Source of the DNA: Aquisalinus flavus
GTDB taxonomy: Bacteria; Pseudomonadota; Alphaproteobacteria; Caulobacterales; Parvularculaceae
Assembly (NCBI RefSeq): GCF_022559625.1
Contig: NZ_CP042288.1
Location: forward strand, 2,242,155 to 2,306,154
DNA length: 64,000 nucleotides
Reading direction: 5' to 3'
In this document: positions 1-7,745 of the stretch, one piece after another
Position numbering within the stretch: position 1 is the stretch's first letter
Layout: every line of letters starts with the position of its first letter
Notes under the pieces: model-generated
Told to the model about the DNA's origin: nothing
The model's database searches: none
The model's input: only the letters and a program-made list of their open reading frames with translations
Program-made: the position numbers and the translations under genes

Positions 1-581
1 GCGACGGCGCCGCGGGACAGGTCCAGCAGCTGGTCGCGCGAAAGCACCCGTGGCGCGCGTTCGACCAGGGCCAGCAACAGCGCGAATTCGCCCGAAGTGA
101 GGTGCACGGAGCGGCCATCTTGATGAGCAAGTGACATTTGCACCGGAGAAAGGCGGAAAGGACCGAAGGCGAAGTCGGAATTGCCGCCGGCGTCGTCGAT
201 AGGCTTTGCATCCCGGGCCCGGCGCAGGACGGACTTGATGCGCGCGACCAGTTCACGCGGATTGAATGGCTTGCCAAGGTAATCGTCGGCGCCGATCTCC
301 AGCCCGACAATCCTGTCCACATCTTCGGCAAGGGCCGTCAGCATGATGATCGGCACATTCGAGCGCGCGCGCAGGCGCCGACAGAAGGACAGACCGTCCT
401 CGCCCTGCATCATCAGGTCGAGCACGATCAGGTCCGCCGGGAAGCTTTCGAGAACCGCCTCGGCCTCGGCAGCCGAGCGAGCCGTCCCGGCGGTCATGCC
501 GTTGCGCGAAATCACGCCTTCCATCAGCGCAAGGATGTCAGCGTCATCATCGACAACAAGGATGCGGTGGGCAGTGTGCAT
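1..581 (-). CDS. OmpR/PhoB-type response regulator, 3' end outside window
   Basis: The leftward frame starts at 581 with MHTAHRILVVDDDAD and stays open to the window edge, so about 193 residues are visible. It has a receiver domain (acidic pair DDD near the start, phosphoacceptor Asp in LIVLDLMMQGEDGL, conserved Lys in LGKPF) and then a winged-helix domain (LTSGEFALLLALVERAPRVL). This is the standard OmpR/PhoB layout: phosphorylation by a partner kinase controls DNA binding. The kinase would lie to the left, outside the window, so the stimulus is unknown. Only the last wing of the DNA-binding domain is missing. Confidence 0.88.
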   Translation of the reverse strand, partial: MHTAHRILVVDDDADILALMEGVISRNGMTAGTARSAAEAEAVLESFPADLIVLDLMMQGEDGLSFCRRLRARSNVPIIMLTALAEDVDRIVGLEIGADDYLGKPFNPRELVARIKSVLRRARDAKPIDDAGGNSDFAFGPFRLSPVQMSLAHQDGRSVHLTSGEFALLLALVERAPRVLSRDQLLDLSRGAV

Positions 582-754
582 GAATCGCAAGATAACCGGT
601 CGGGCGCGCGCACGCCACGCCGCTTTTGTCCTGTTTCGTTGCCAGGCCCGGGGCATCCGCAACATTCCGCAACATCTCGGGTCAATTCCAGCACACCGCG
701 GAAACGCCGGCGGACTAAAACCGTCCCCATCAACTCGAACCATAGGAGGCTTCC

Positions 755-1201
755 ATGTCATTTATGAACCACGGCACCCTTGGTGCCCTGCTTGGCGTTT
801 GCGTGCTGACCGCCTGTTCGTCAACACCCGAGCAGGCGGCAGAGCGGGCGCAGGCACAGGCCGTCGTCAGTGCAGAAATCAATGCCCGTCAAGGCAAGGC
901 GGTCGGCCAGATCTGTCCGCGCGGAAGCGACGGGTGGCGGATGCTGGGCGATGACGCGGTCCTGCTCGAAGCGCGCGGCGAGTGGTACATGGCTGAACTG
1001 TCCGGCATGTGCAATCCCGCCTCGGCCTTCGCTGGTCTCGCGACGCGCAGCGGAACCGGCTCGTCCTGTCTTGCGCGCGGTGACAAGCTTCTTACCGGCA
1101 GCCCACGCAGCGGCGAGGTCTGTGTGATCACCGGGCTTTACGATTGGGATGAGGCGGCAGAGGTCGCAGCCTCGACCAGCACCGGCGTTGCGAATGACTG
1201 A
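755..1201 (+). CDS. small secreted lipoprotein, DUF6491-like
   Basis: The start is supported by a strong ribosome binding site (AGGAGG, about 5 bases upstream). The 148-residue product begins with a lipoprotein signal (hydrophobic stretch ending LLGVCVLTAC, lipobox LTAC at residues 18-21), so it should be anchored in the envelope. The mature part has three further cysteines and a pattern GDDAVLLEARGEWYMAELSGMC that recalls the DUF6491 family of small proteobacterial lipoproteins; that family call is from memory and tentative. No function is known. It reads toward the hydroxylase gene 68 bases downstream and could share its transcript. Confidence 0.7.
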   Translation: MSFMNHGTLGALLGVCVLTACSSTPEQAAERAQAQAVVSAEINARQGKAVGQICPRGSDGWRMLGDDAVLLEARGEWYMAELSGMCNPASAFAGLATRSGTGSSCLARGDKLLTGSPRSGEVCVITGLYDWDEAAEVAASTSTGVAND

Positions 1202-1269
1202 CGCCGGCTCATCCGGGACGCGGTTCACGGCCGCAGTCCCTGCCTGACCCCTTGACCGAAAGACCTGTC

Positions 1270-2145
1270 ATGCCCGTATTGCAACCCTCTGTCCTTTTTC
1301 TTGTCGCGGTTCTGGTCCTGTCGGTGATCGAGTATCGCTGGCGCGTTCGTACCGGCCGGGGTTACGATCTCGCCGCGCTTGGCGGCACGCTGGGAACGAT
1401 GGCTGGCCAGGTCCTGATCAAGGGGATCATCAATGGCGGCATTGGCATCGCCATGCTCGGCGTTTTCTCCCTGGCGCCGGCTCAGTGGCCGCTCGAAGAT
1501 TGGCGAACCTGGCTCGCGGGCTTCCTTGTGCTGGAGTTCTTCTATTACTGGCAGCATCGCTTCAGCCACACTATTCGGTGGTTCTGGGCGTCCCATGCCG
1601 TCCATCATTCGGCGAACGAACTGACGCTGCCAGCCGCGGCCCGCCTGAGCTGGACCGCCGGGATCTCCGGCATCTGGGTTTTCTTCCTGCCGATGATAAT
1701 GCTCGGTTTCCACCCATTGCTGGTCGCGACGCTGCTGATGATGAACCTGCAATATCAGTACTTCATCCACACGGAGGCGGTGGGCAGGCTCGGCCCCCTG
1801 GAATGGCTTTTCAACACGCCCTCTCATCACCGTGTCCATCACGGTTCAAACCCGGAATATCTCGACAGGAATTTCGGTGGTGTGCTGATCGTCTTCGACC
1901 ACCTGTTTGGCACCTTCCAGGCCGAACGGCCAGATATACCTGCCGTATACGGTTTGACCCGGCCGCTGCGATCGAACAACCCGTTTGTCATCGCCTTCCA
2001 CGAATGGGGCAATCTGATCGGCGACGTGCGCAAGGCCGGCTCGGCTCGAGGCGTCTTTCACGCCTTGTTCGGCCGGCCGGGCCGTCAGCCCGATACACAT
2101 GACTCTACCGATCGGCTGGCTTCCCCGGCTTTGCCGGTCGAATAA
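1270..2145 (+). CDS. fatty acid hydroxylase / sterol desaturase superfamily membrane protein
   Basis: The protein of about 291 residues has several hydrophobic segments and the histidine clusters of the di-iron fatty acid hydroxylase superfamily: HRFSHTIRWFWASHAVHHS near residue 100 and HHRVHHG near residue 188. These enzymes use a membrane-bound di-iron centre to hydroxylate or desaturate lipids; the substrate cannot be read from sequence. I chose the ATG at 1270 because the protein then begins directly with a membrane segment; an in-frame TTG at 1252 is possible but less likely. It is followed by a strong terminator at 2197. Confidence 0.82.
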   Translation: MPVLQPSVLFLVAVLVLSVIEYRWRVRTGRGYDLAALGGTLGTMAGQVLIKGIINGGIGIAMLGVFSLAPAQWPLEDWRTWLAGFLVLEFFYYWQHRFSHTIRWFWASHAVHHSANELTLPAAARLSWTAGISGIWVFFLPMIMLGFHPLLVATLLMMNLQYQYFIHTEAVGRLGPLEWLFNTPSHHRVHHGSNPEYLDRNFGGVLIVFDHLFGTFQAERPDIPAVYGLTRPLRSNNPFVIAFHEWGNLIGDVRKAGSARGVFHALFGRPGRQPDTHDSTDRLASPALPVE

Positions 2146-2196
2146 ACGGGTTCAGGCAAGGTCCCCCCACCCTCCCTTGGTCGCCTGATTCCCGTC

Positions 2197-2237
2197 GCGC
2201 CCGCGCGGACCTCACCCTGCCGCGCGGGCGCCTTTTT
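2197..2237 (+). terminator. rho-independent terminator after the hydroxylase gene
   Basis: A perfect 12-base inverted repeat (GCGCCCGCGCGG and its complement, 2197-2208 and 2220-2231) encloses an 11-base loop and is followed by CTTTTT. It lies about 50 bases after the stop of the rightward hydroxylase gene and should end that transcript. Confidence 0.88.
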
Positions 2238-2464
2238 CTCACCCGCGTAAGCGATGGAAATTCAGCCAGACAGGTGCAAACAATGACCGCGGGACGCGTT
2301 GATGAGACAGGCTCTGCCCGGTTCGCTCATGCCAACAACGCCCGGATTTCGTGGCCGCCCTCGGGGTAGACGTTGCCGGTATTGCGGGCGAATCGGCGCG
2401 CGCGCTTGCAGCGCTGCGCCCCGCACCGCATATAGGGCGGACACAGCTGTGAAAGGAACCGGTC

Positions 2465-3469
2465 ATGCAGGGAAGTTTTTCTATCGTGGGGCTCGGCAGG
2501 ATGGGCGCAGGCATTGCCCGCCGCCTGATGCGCGCCGGCATCACCCCGTCCGTGTGGGATATCGACGCCGCCGCGATCAAGACGCTGGCCGGCGAGGGCG
2601 CCGCCCCGCTGGCCGATCTCGAGGCCCTCACGTCCCTGCCCGCGCCGCGCACCGTCTGGCTGATGCTGCCCGCCGGCCAGGTAACGCAAAGCACGCTGGA
2701 GAGCATCACGCCGCTTCTCTCGGAAGGCGACTGCATCATCGACGGCGGCAATACCTATTACAAGGACGATCTGGCCCGCGCCCGGCAGCTGGAGGAGCAC
2801 GGCATCGCCTATATCGATGTCGGCGTGTCCGGCGGCGTCTGGGGGCTGGAAGAAGGCTTCTCCCTGATGATCGGCGGGCCGGGCGACCATATCGAGCGCC
2901 TCGACCCGGTCTTCGATGCGCTGGCTCCCGGTACGGGCACCGTACCGCCGACGCCGGGCCGCGACGGCGCCGACCCGCGCCCTGAAAAGGGCTATGTCCA
3001 TTGCGGCCCTGTCGGGTCCGGCCATTTCGCCAAGATGGTCCATAACGGCATCGAATACGGCCTGATGCAGGCCTATGCGGAGGGGTTCGACATTCTAAAG
3101 AATGCCCGCTCGCCCGCGCGCGACGCGGCGCTCAATTACGACTTCGACGTCGCCGCGCTGGCCGAGGTCTGGCGCCGCGGCTCGGTCATCCGCTCCTGGC
3201 TGCTCGATCTCAATGCCAATGCCCTGACCGCCGATCCGGCGCTGGACAATTACGAGGGCTATGTCTCCGACAGCGGCGAGGCGCGCTGGACCATCGAGGC
3301 CGCGATAGAACAAGGCGTCCCTGTTCCGACGATCTCGGCGGCCCTGTTCACCCGCTTCCAGTCCCGCCGTCAGCAATCCTATGCCGACAAGCTCTTGTCC
3401 GCCATGCGCGAACAGTTCGGCGGCCATATAGAAGGCAAGAAACCAAGCGGCCGCGTGCCGGTGAAGTAA
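2465..3469 (+). CDS. gnd: 6-phosphogluconate dehydrogenase, short decarboxylating type
   Basis: The protein has 334 residues, which fits the short NAD-type 6-phosphogluconate dehydrogenases rather than the usual 470-residue form. It begins with a Rossmann motif (IVGLGRMGAGIARRL) and has the family substrate motif IIDGGNTYYKDD around residue 96 and the catalytic region GPVGSGHFAKMVHNGIEYG near residue 182 (Lys and Asn). It converts 6-phosphogluconate to ribulose 5-phosphate and CO2 in the cytoplasm. AAGGAA lies upstream of the start. There is no sugar gene immediately beside it, and it ends 62 bases before the FMN reductase gene. Confidence 0.87.
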   Translation: MQGSFSIVGLGRMGAGIARRLMRAGITPSVWDIDAAAIKTLAGEGAAPLADLEALTSLPAPRTVWLMLPAGQVTQSTLESITPLLSEGDCIIDGGNTYYKDDLARARQLEEHGIAYIDVGVSGGVWGLEEGFSLMIGGPGDHIERLDPVFDALAPGTGTVPPTPGRDGADPRPEKGYVHCGPVGSGHFAKMVHNGIEYGLMQAYAEGFDILKNARSPARDAALNYDFDVAALAEVWRRGSVIRSWLLDLNANALTADPALDNYEGYVSDSGEARWTIEAAIEQGVPVPTISAALFTRFQSRRQQSYADKLLSAMREQFGGHIEGKKPSGRVPVK

Positions 3470-3530
3470 CAGGCATCTTAGCGTCGAGTCTGTTCCCTGT
3501 TTTTAAGGAGTAGTTTCGGAAAGGAATACC

Positions 3531-4121
3531 ATGGCTCACAGAATTCTTGTCCTTTACGGCTCCTATCGTACCGACCGGCAGGGAATCCGTCTGGCGCGCT
3601 ATCTCGAGCGGGCATTCGGCGAAGCCGGCAATGATGTCGATCTGATCGACGCCAAGGCAATCGACCTGCCGATGCTCGACCGCATGTATAAGGAATACGC
3701 CGCGGGCGAGGCCCCTGCCGTGCTGGAGGACCTGGCCGGCAAGATCCGCACCGCCGACGCGTTCGTGTTCGTCACCGGCGAGTATAATTGGGGTATCCAG
3801 CCGGGTCTGAAGAACCTTACGGACCATTTTCTTGAGGAGTGGTTCTGGCGGCCTGCAGCCATTGCCAGCTATTCGGCCGGGCGCATGGCCGGCGCGCGTG
3901 CCGCGCTTGCCTGGCACGGTACGCTGTCGGAAATGGGGATGGTCGTGATCTCGAGTTCGCTGGCCGTGGGCGGTATCAGCGACGCTCTCGATGCCGAGGC
4001 GCGGCCCATCGGCAAGGGCGGCGCGTCATTGGAAAGGGCGTTTCCGCGCTTTTCCGCCGATCTTGCGTGGTGGACCGAGGCGGCCTGCGCCCAGCGCAAC
4101 AAAAGCAAGCCACCATACTGA
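3531..4121 (+). CDS. NADPH-dependent FMN reductase family flavoprotein
   Basis: The 196-residue protein has the flavodoxin-like fold of the NADPH-dependent FMN reductase family: an N-terminal LVLYGSYRTDRQG phosphate-binding loop and FVTGEYNWGIQPGLKNLTDH around residues 83-102, which is the typical flavin-contact segment (EYN.G.P..LKN..D). Members reduce flavins or quinones using NAD(P)H. The start has AAAGGA upstream. The substrate is unknown, and the neighbours do not suggest one. Confidence 0.82.
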   Translation: MAHRILVLYGSYRTDRQGIRLARYLERAFGEAGNDVDLIDAKAIDLPMLDRMYKEYAAGEAPAVLEDLAGKIRTADAFVFVTGEYNWGIQPGLKNLTDHFLEEWFWRPAAIASYSAGRMAGARAALAWHGTLSEMGMVVISSSLAVGGISDALDAEARPIGKGGASLERAFPRFSADLAWWTEAACAQRNKSKPPY

Positions 4122-4227
4122 ACCGTCCGGTCACATCAAGCGGTGCTTGGGTGAGTTCACCCCCCGGAACGGGGATGCAGGGCCATTCGCCGCCTCGCCG
4201 ATGATCGTCCGGGGGCGTTATCCTCGA

Positions 4228-4443
4228 TCAAATGTCGTCCATGTTGCTCAAGATATCCCTGGCGTCATCCTTATGCTGCTTGCACATTTCCATGCCGAGC
4301 ACGATCAATGCGCGCACGGCGGCAGACCGGTTCGTTGCCCGATTGTCGAACCGCCAGTCATCGATGACTTCCCTTTCGGAGTCAGTCACCAGTATCTGGA
4401 GCTTGCTGATCCGTTTTTCCTGACGGTTTCCAAAATCCGGCAT
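4228..4443 (-). CDS. small ribbon-helix-helix-like protein
   Basis: This is a 71-residue protein, MPDFGNRQEKRISKLQILVT and onwards. A short basic beta-like N terminus is followed by two helices with the pattern EREVIDDWRFDNRATNRSAAVRALIVLG, which resembles ribbon-helix-helix DNA-binding proteins such as antitoxins or small regulators. No toxin gene is adjacent. The ribosome binding site is weak, and the family call rests on pattern only. Confidence 0.5.
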   Translation of the reverse strand: MPDFGNRQEKRISKLQILVTDSEREVIDDWRFDNRATNRSAAVRALIVLGMEMCKQHKDDARDILSNMDDI

Positions 4444-4480
4444 CGTTCAGTTCCCATCAGTGTAACGCATGGTTGCCGGT

Positions 4481-4577
4481 TCAGGCCTGTCCGAGGGTAA
4501 GCAGGTCGGCATTTGTCAGGTCGGGATGGGTACAGAACATCCCGTGCGAGAGGCCCGGATAGATCTTGAGTTTCGAT
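4481..4577 (-). pseudogene. C-terminal remnant of an alpha/beta hydrolase
   Basis: Read leftward, this stretch encodes KLKIYPGLSHGMFCTHPDLT followed by NADLLTLGQA and a stop at 4481. That is the typical C terminus of a chloroperoxidase-like alpha/beta hydrolase: the catalytic His in the PG..HG motif, then an N-ADLL helix. Nothing upstream in the same frame continues the protein, so only the tail survives. It is too short for an ORF search. Confidence 0.55.
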
Positions 4578-5008
4578 CTTTCCGTATTACCTCGCAACGA
4601 GGTTACCGTGCAGCATCAGCGCATTGTCACCTCGCCCTTGATGAACACTAGCGCGCACGGTAGCCCTCTGCATCACTGGACATGCTCTGCCGGTGCCGTT
4701 CTTGCGGTTTAGACTTCTCTCTTGATTTCCATCCCGCAAATACCGGCTTTTTGGAAGATCATCCGCATGCGGGGGCGCTCAGGAGATACGCAACGCTCCT
4801 GTAACGATGACTGAGGGCGGGAAAAAGTGGCTGACCGAGGAGAGTAGCGTCTCAAAGGTTGGCTCATGCAGCCAAGGCAATCAACACTCGCGCGCTTTCA
4901 GACTGACAGAATGCTTGAGCAACTCGTCCTCATTCCTCCGCTCCCGTTGCAAAAACCTGAGTCGAAGTCCTCAAGACCGGAAGCGGTTTACACTTCCAGG
5001 GCCGATAG
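4578..5008. other. intergenic stretch without a recognised gene
   Basis: Short open frames occur here (for example 4807-5022 rightward), but none has a recognisable domain or a good ribosome binding site. The stretch lies between the hydrolase remnant and the end of the response regulator gene and probably holds decayed sequence. I see no repeat or RNA gene in it. Confidence 0.5.
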
Positions 5009-5638
5009 CTAAACCGAGATGATGCCCCTCTTGATTGCGAGCATGACGGCTTGCGTGCGATCCTGAGCGCCAAGCTTGGCAAGAATGCTCTTCATATGGG
5101 CTTTCACAGTCTGTTCCGAGATCCCGAGGCGCACCGCTATCTGCTTGTTTGAACCGCCAGCTGCCAGGCGGCCAAGAATCTCCATCTCCCTTTCACTCAA
5201 TTCGTCCCCGCCTGCATGTTCGGCAATTTCCGCTGCGATATCCGAGGGGATGCGTTTGCGTCCGCCATGGACAGTTCGAATGGCGTCAAGGAGTTCGCGT
5301 CTCAACGTGCTCTTGAGCAAGTAGCCATACGCGCCAGCTTTGAGCGCCCTGACTGCATTGGTATCACCGCTATACGACGTTAAGATCAGTATCCTGGCCT
5401 CGCTGTACTTGAGTCTGATAGCCTTGATCACGTCGATGCCAGTCATGTCCGGCATCTGAAGATCCATCAGAGTCACATCAGGTCGAAGCTGGCTGAACTT
5501 TTCAATGGCCTCGACTCCATTCGAGGCCTCCCCGACCAGGTCCATGTCCGCCTGCGTTTGAATTATGGCGGCTATTCCTTCCCGAATCATCGGGTGGTCG
5601 TCCGCTGCCAGTATACGGATGGGTTTAGACATGTTCAT
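5009..5638 (-). CDS. NarL/FixJ-type response regulator
   Basis: About 209 residues from the ATG at 5638. The receiver domain has the acidic pocket (ILAADDHPMIREG), the phosphoacceptor Asp in VTLMDLQMPDMTG and the Lys in YLLKS. The C-terminal LuxR-type helix-turn-helix is complete (LSEREMEILGRLAAGGSNKQ then VKAHMKSILAKLGA). The ATG overlaps the TGA of the upstream kinase gene as ATGA, which fixes the start and suggests translational coupling. The longer reading frame that begins at 5719 lies inside the kinase and was not used. It should be phosphorylated by the adjacent kinase, which has lost its sensor part. Confidence 0.87.
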   Translation of the reverse strand: MNMSKPIRILAADDHPMIREGIAAIIQTQADMDLVGEASNGVEAIEKFSQLRPDVTLMDLQMPDMTGIDVIKAIRLKYSEARILILTSYSGDTNAVRALKAGAYGYLLKSTLRRELLDAIRTVHGGRKRIPSDIAAEIAEHAGGDELSEREMEILGRLAAGGSNKQIAVRLGISEQTVKAHMKSILAKLGAQDRTQAVMLAIKRGIISV

Positions 5639-6405
5639 GGCCTGAAAAAGCGTGTGATGTTGACAATGACCGATCGTATTCCCGCACTCTGGTCTCCATA
5701 GGCGATCGTCGCCGGACACGATACCAGAATTTCTGTACCAGCGCCGCGCTTGCTGTGTATCGTGAAGCTTGCACGCATCTCGCGTGCGCGTTCCCTCATA
5801 CCCTGCAACCCGAAATGTCCTGCAATTTGCTCCTTTGAACTGACGTCCTGTTCCATGCCAACCCCGTCATCAATAACTCTTAGCCTGAATTCATTGGGCC
5901 TGTAGGATATTTCGACAGCGATTTTCTGGGCATGTGCATGCTTGAAGGCATTGGTCAGGGCCTCTCGTCCAAGCATTTCGATTTCAGCCCGGACCAGGGG
6001 ATGTAATTTCCGGCGATGGCCCTCCACATCCACTCGGAATCTCGTCGGGAAATCACGAGCGAGTTCTCCCGCTGTCAGAGCCAACGCAGTGGGCAAGTCG
6101 CACTTTGGCACGCTGGTACGCAGATTGGTGATGCTTTCTCTACTCTCAAGGAGAGTATGCTCGGCGCTATCCAGAGTCTCCTCAATTCTCTGTCTGGCGT
6201 TGAACGTAGAGGGCAAATCGTTTGCGACCGCTTGCATCCGCAGGATCAGCCCCTGAAATCCTTGCAGGAGCGTATCGTGCAGGTCGCGAGCAATTCGCTC
6301 TCGTTCGAGAAGCCGCTCATTATACTTTTCCTGAACCCGTCGCGCCAGATAGGACGAACGAAGCCAAATCAAGCTATAGGTCCAGCCTTCCCCATCAGTG
6401 AGCAT
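5635..6405 (-). CDS. sensor histidine kinase, truncated catalytic half fused to an RHS fragment
   Basis: The protein has a HisKA_3 dimerisation domain with the phospho-accepting His (ERERIARDLHDTLLQGFQG, residues 35-53) and a HATPase domain (N-box ALTNAFKHA, G-boxes VIDDGVGM and FGLQGMRERA). Relatives of this type usually carry a large periplasmic propeller and Y_Y_Y domain plus a membrane helix in front; all of that is missing. The first 12 residues, MLTDGEGWTYSL, read as an RHS-repeat segment, not kinase. So the gene was cut just before the helix leading to the H-box and now starts in foreign sequence. It may be a soluble, signal-blind kinase or a pseudogene. Confidence 0.65.
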   Translation of the reverse strand: MLTDGEGWTYSLIWLRSSYLARRVQEKYNERLLERERIARDLHDTLLQGFQGLILRMQAVANDLPSTFNARQRIEETLDSAEHTLLESRESITNLRTSVPKCDLPTALALTAGELARDFPTRFRVDVEGHRRKLHPLVRAEIEMLGREALTNAFKHAHAQKIAVEISYRPNEFRLRVIDDGVGMEQDVSSKEQIAGHFGLQGMRERAREMRASFTIHSKRGAGTEILVSCPATIAYGDQSAGIRSVIVNITRFFRP

Positions 6406-6490
6406 ATACCATTGCCATCATAGGTCGGCGTCGCCGAGCCCACTCTGCTGTATTGGTTGAGGCCATTGGCGGTGAACGCCTTGTCGCAGA
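6370..6490 (-). pseudogene. RHS-repeat protein remnant
   Basis: The leftward translation contains KAFTANGLNQYSRVGSATPT then YDGNG, and after a one-base shift MLTDGEGWTYS. Joined, these match the classic RHS/YD repeat pattern (TANGLNQY..VG...TYD.NGN...DG..TY). RHS proteins are large secreted or toxin-delivery proteins; only about one repeat remains here. It lies between the interspersed repeat at 6522 and the truncated kinase, and is continuous with the kinase reading frame. Confidence 0.6.
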
Positions 6491-6521
6491 CGGTTGCGGC
6501 GACGGCCTGACGTTTTGACAA

Positions 6522-6740
6522 ACCCCGGTTCGCTCGGAAAATGCTGGCGGTGGAGGGCAGCCTGATCGAGCGGGTCTCTGCCGGGATTTCCCAGAAACCT
6601 GTGAAAATACAGGGAAGTCCGCCGCTTCCAGTAGGCTTTCTGCTACTTGCTCGAGAAAAAGGACCGAAGTTCAGAGAGTTGGCAGTAAATTCCCTGCAAT
6701 TGATATCAGGGAAATTGGAACTGATATCAAGCAAACCCCT
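6522..6740 (+). repeat. interspersed repeat, copy 1
   Basis: The segment starting ACCCCGGTTCGCTCGGAAAA and continuing TGCTGGCGG, then CTGATCGAGCGGGTC and AAAATACAGGGAA, is repeated in the same order and orientation at 46446. The second half keeps several CAGGGAA-type words but is diverged. I recall similar non-coding repeats next to transposase relics in alphaproteobacterial genomes; that is memory, not a search. The copy lies exactly between the RHS remnant and the FGE gene. Confidence 0.6.
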
Positions 6741-6755
6741 TTTCGCGATCAAGGA

Positions 6756-7718
6756 TCACTCCGCAGCATCATAGACGACGCGAAACCCGATATGGGAGGC
6801 GGAAAAGTCCGTTTCCTGATCATGCCGCGCTGCCGGGCGATAGCGGCGACAGTAATTGGGTGCACATAAGTAAGAGCCACCCTTGACCGTGCCCAGCCGG
6901 CCATCGGCACTGACCTCGTCGGCCACCCATTCCCAGACATTGCCGGTCATGTCATGCAGGCCGTAGCCGTTTGGCGGATAGCATCCGACAGGCGCCAGCC
7001 CGGCATGACCATCGCTGGCGCTGTTCTGCGCCGGGAAGACCCCCTGCCACGTATTGGCTTTCGGTGCGCCTTCATGGGGCGGCTCTTCGCCCCATTCATA
7101 ACGGGCGCCATCAAGGCCGCCGCGCGCGGCATATTCCCATTCGGCCGCCGTCGGCAGTCTGCCACCGGCCCAGTCGGCATAGGCGGCGGCATCCTCATGG
7201 GCCAGGTGCACCGCCGGATGATCCATCAAATCATCGACCGAACTGTCTGGGCCTGTCGGGTGACGCCAGCTCGCCCCTTCGACGAAGGACCACCACTGGC
7301 CGAAATTCTCAACCAGGTCGGGCGTGAACACGGCAGAGCCAGGCACCAGCTGGTCGGCAGGAATACCGGGATAGTCTGCCGGGTCGGGCTGGCGCTCGGC
7401 CAGCGTGACGTAACCGGTCTCTTCGACAAACTTAGAAAATTGCCGGTTGGTGACCTCGTGGCGGTCGATCCGGAAGGACCCGACCGTCACCTGGCGCGCG
7501 GGGGCCTCATCGGCATAGCCCTCATCCGTCCCCATGGTGAACGAGCCGCCAGTGACGGCGACAGGCTCGCTGCCCTGCAGATCGAGGCACCGGGCTTGCC
7601 CCGCGGGAGACGATGCGGCGTCTTCCCCCTGGGAGCACGCGGCGATAACCACCAGAAAGCCGATCCAAACGACCAGGCCGGAGACAGTGCCGACTGAATT
7701 TCGTCCTGAAATCATCAT
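6756..7718 (-). CDS. formylglycine-generating enzyme (sulfatase maturation), predicted lipoprotein
   Basis: A 320-residue SUMF1/FGE protein. FGE oxidises the Cys of C-x-P-x-R in sulfatases to formylglycine. The catalytic region is complete: GGSYLCAPNYCRRYRPAARH near residues 283-302 carries both copper-binding cysteines with the spacing of true FGE (C-x4-C), followed by SASHIGFRVV. The N-terminal FGE motif GGSFTMGTDEG is also present. Unusually, the protein begins with a signal and lipobox (FLVVIAAC, Cys about 28), so it is predicted to be exported and lipid-anchored, whereas characterised bacterial FGEs are cytosolic. The start is 28 bases after the ppdK stop, so it is likely cotranscribed with it. 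It should serve the five sulfatases of this locus. Confidence 0.9.
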   Translation of the reverse strand: MMISGRNSVGTVSGLVVWIGFLVVIAACSQGEDAASSPAGQARCLDLQGSEPVAVTGGSFTMGTDEGYADEAPARQVTVGSFRIDRHEVTNRQFSKFVEETGYVTLAERQPDPADYPGIPADQLVPGSAVFTPDLVENFGQWWSFVEGASWRHPTGPDSSVDDLMDHPAVHLAHEDAAAYADWAGGRLPTAAEWEYAARGGLDGARYEWGEEPPHEGAPKANTWQGVFPAQNSASDGHAGLAPVGCYPPNGYGLHDMTGNVWEWVADEVSADGRLGTVKGGSYLCAPNYCRRYRPAARHDQETDFSASHIGFRVVYDAAE

Positions 7719-7745
7719 CTCCTCAATTTCGGCTTTCCGCAGAAT

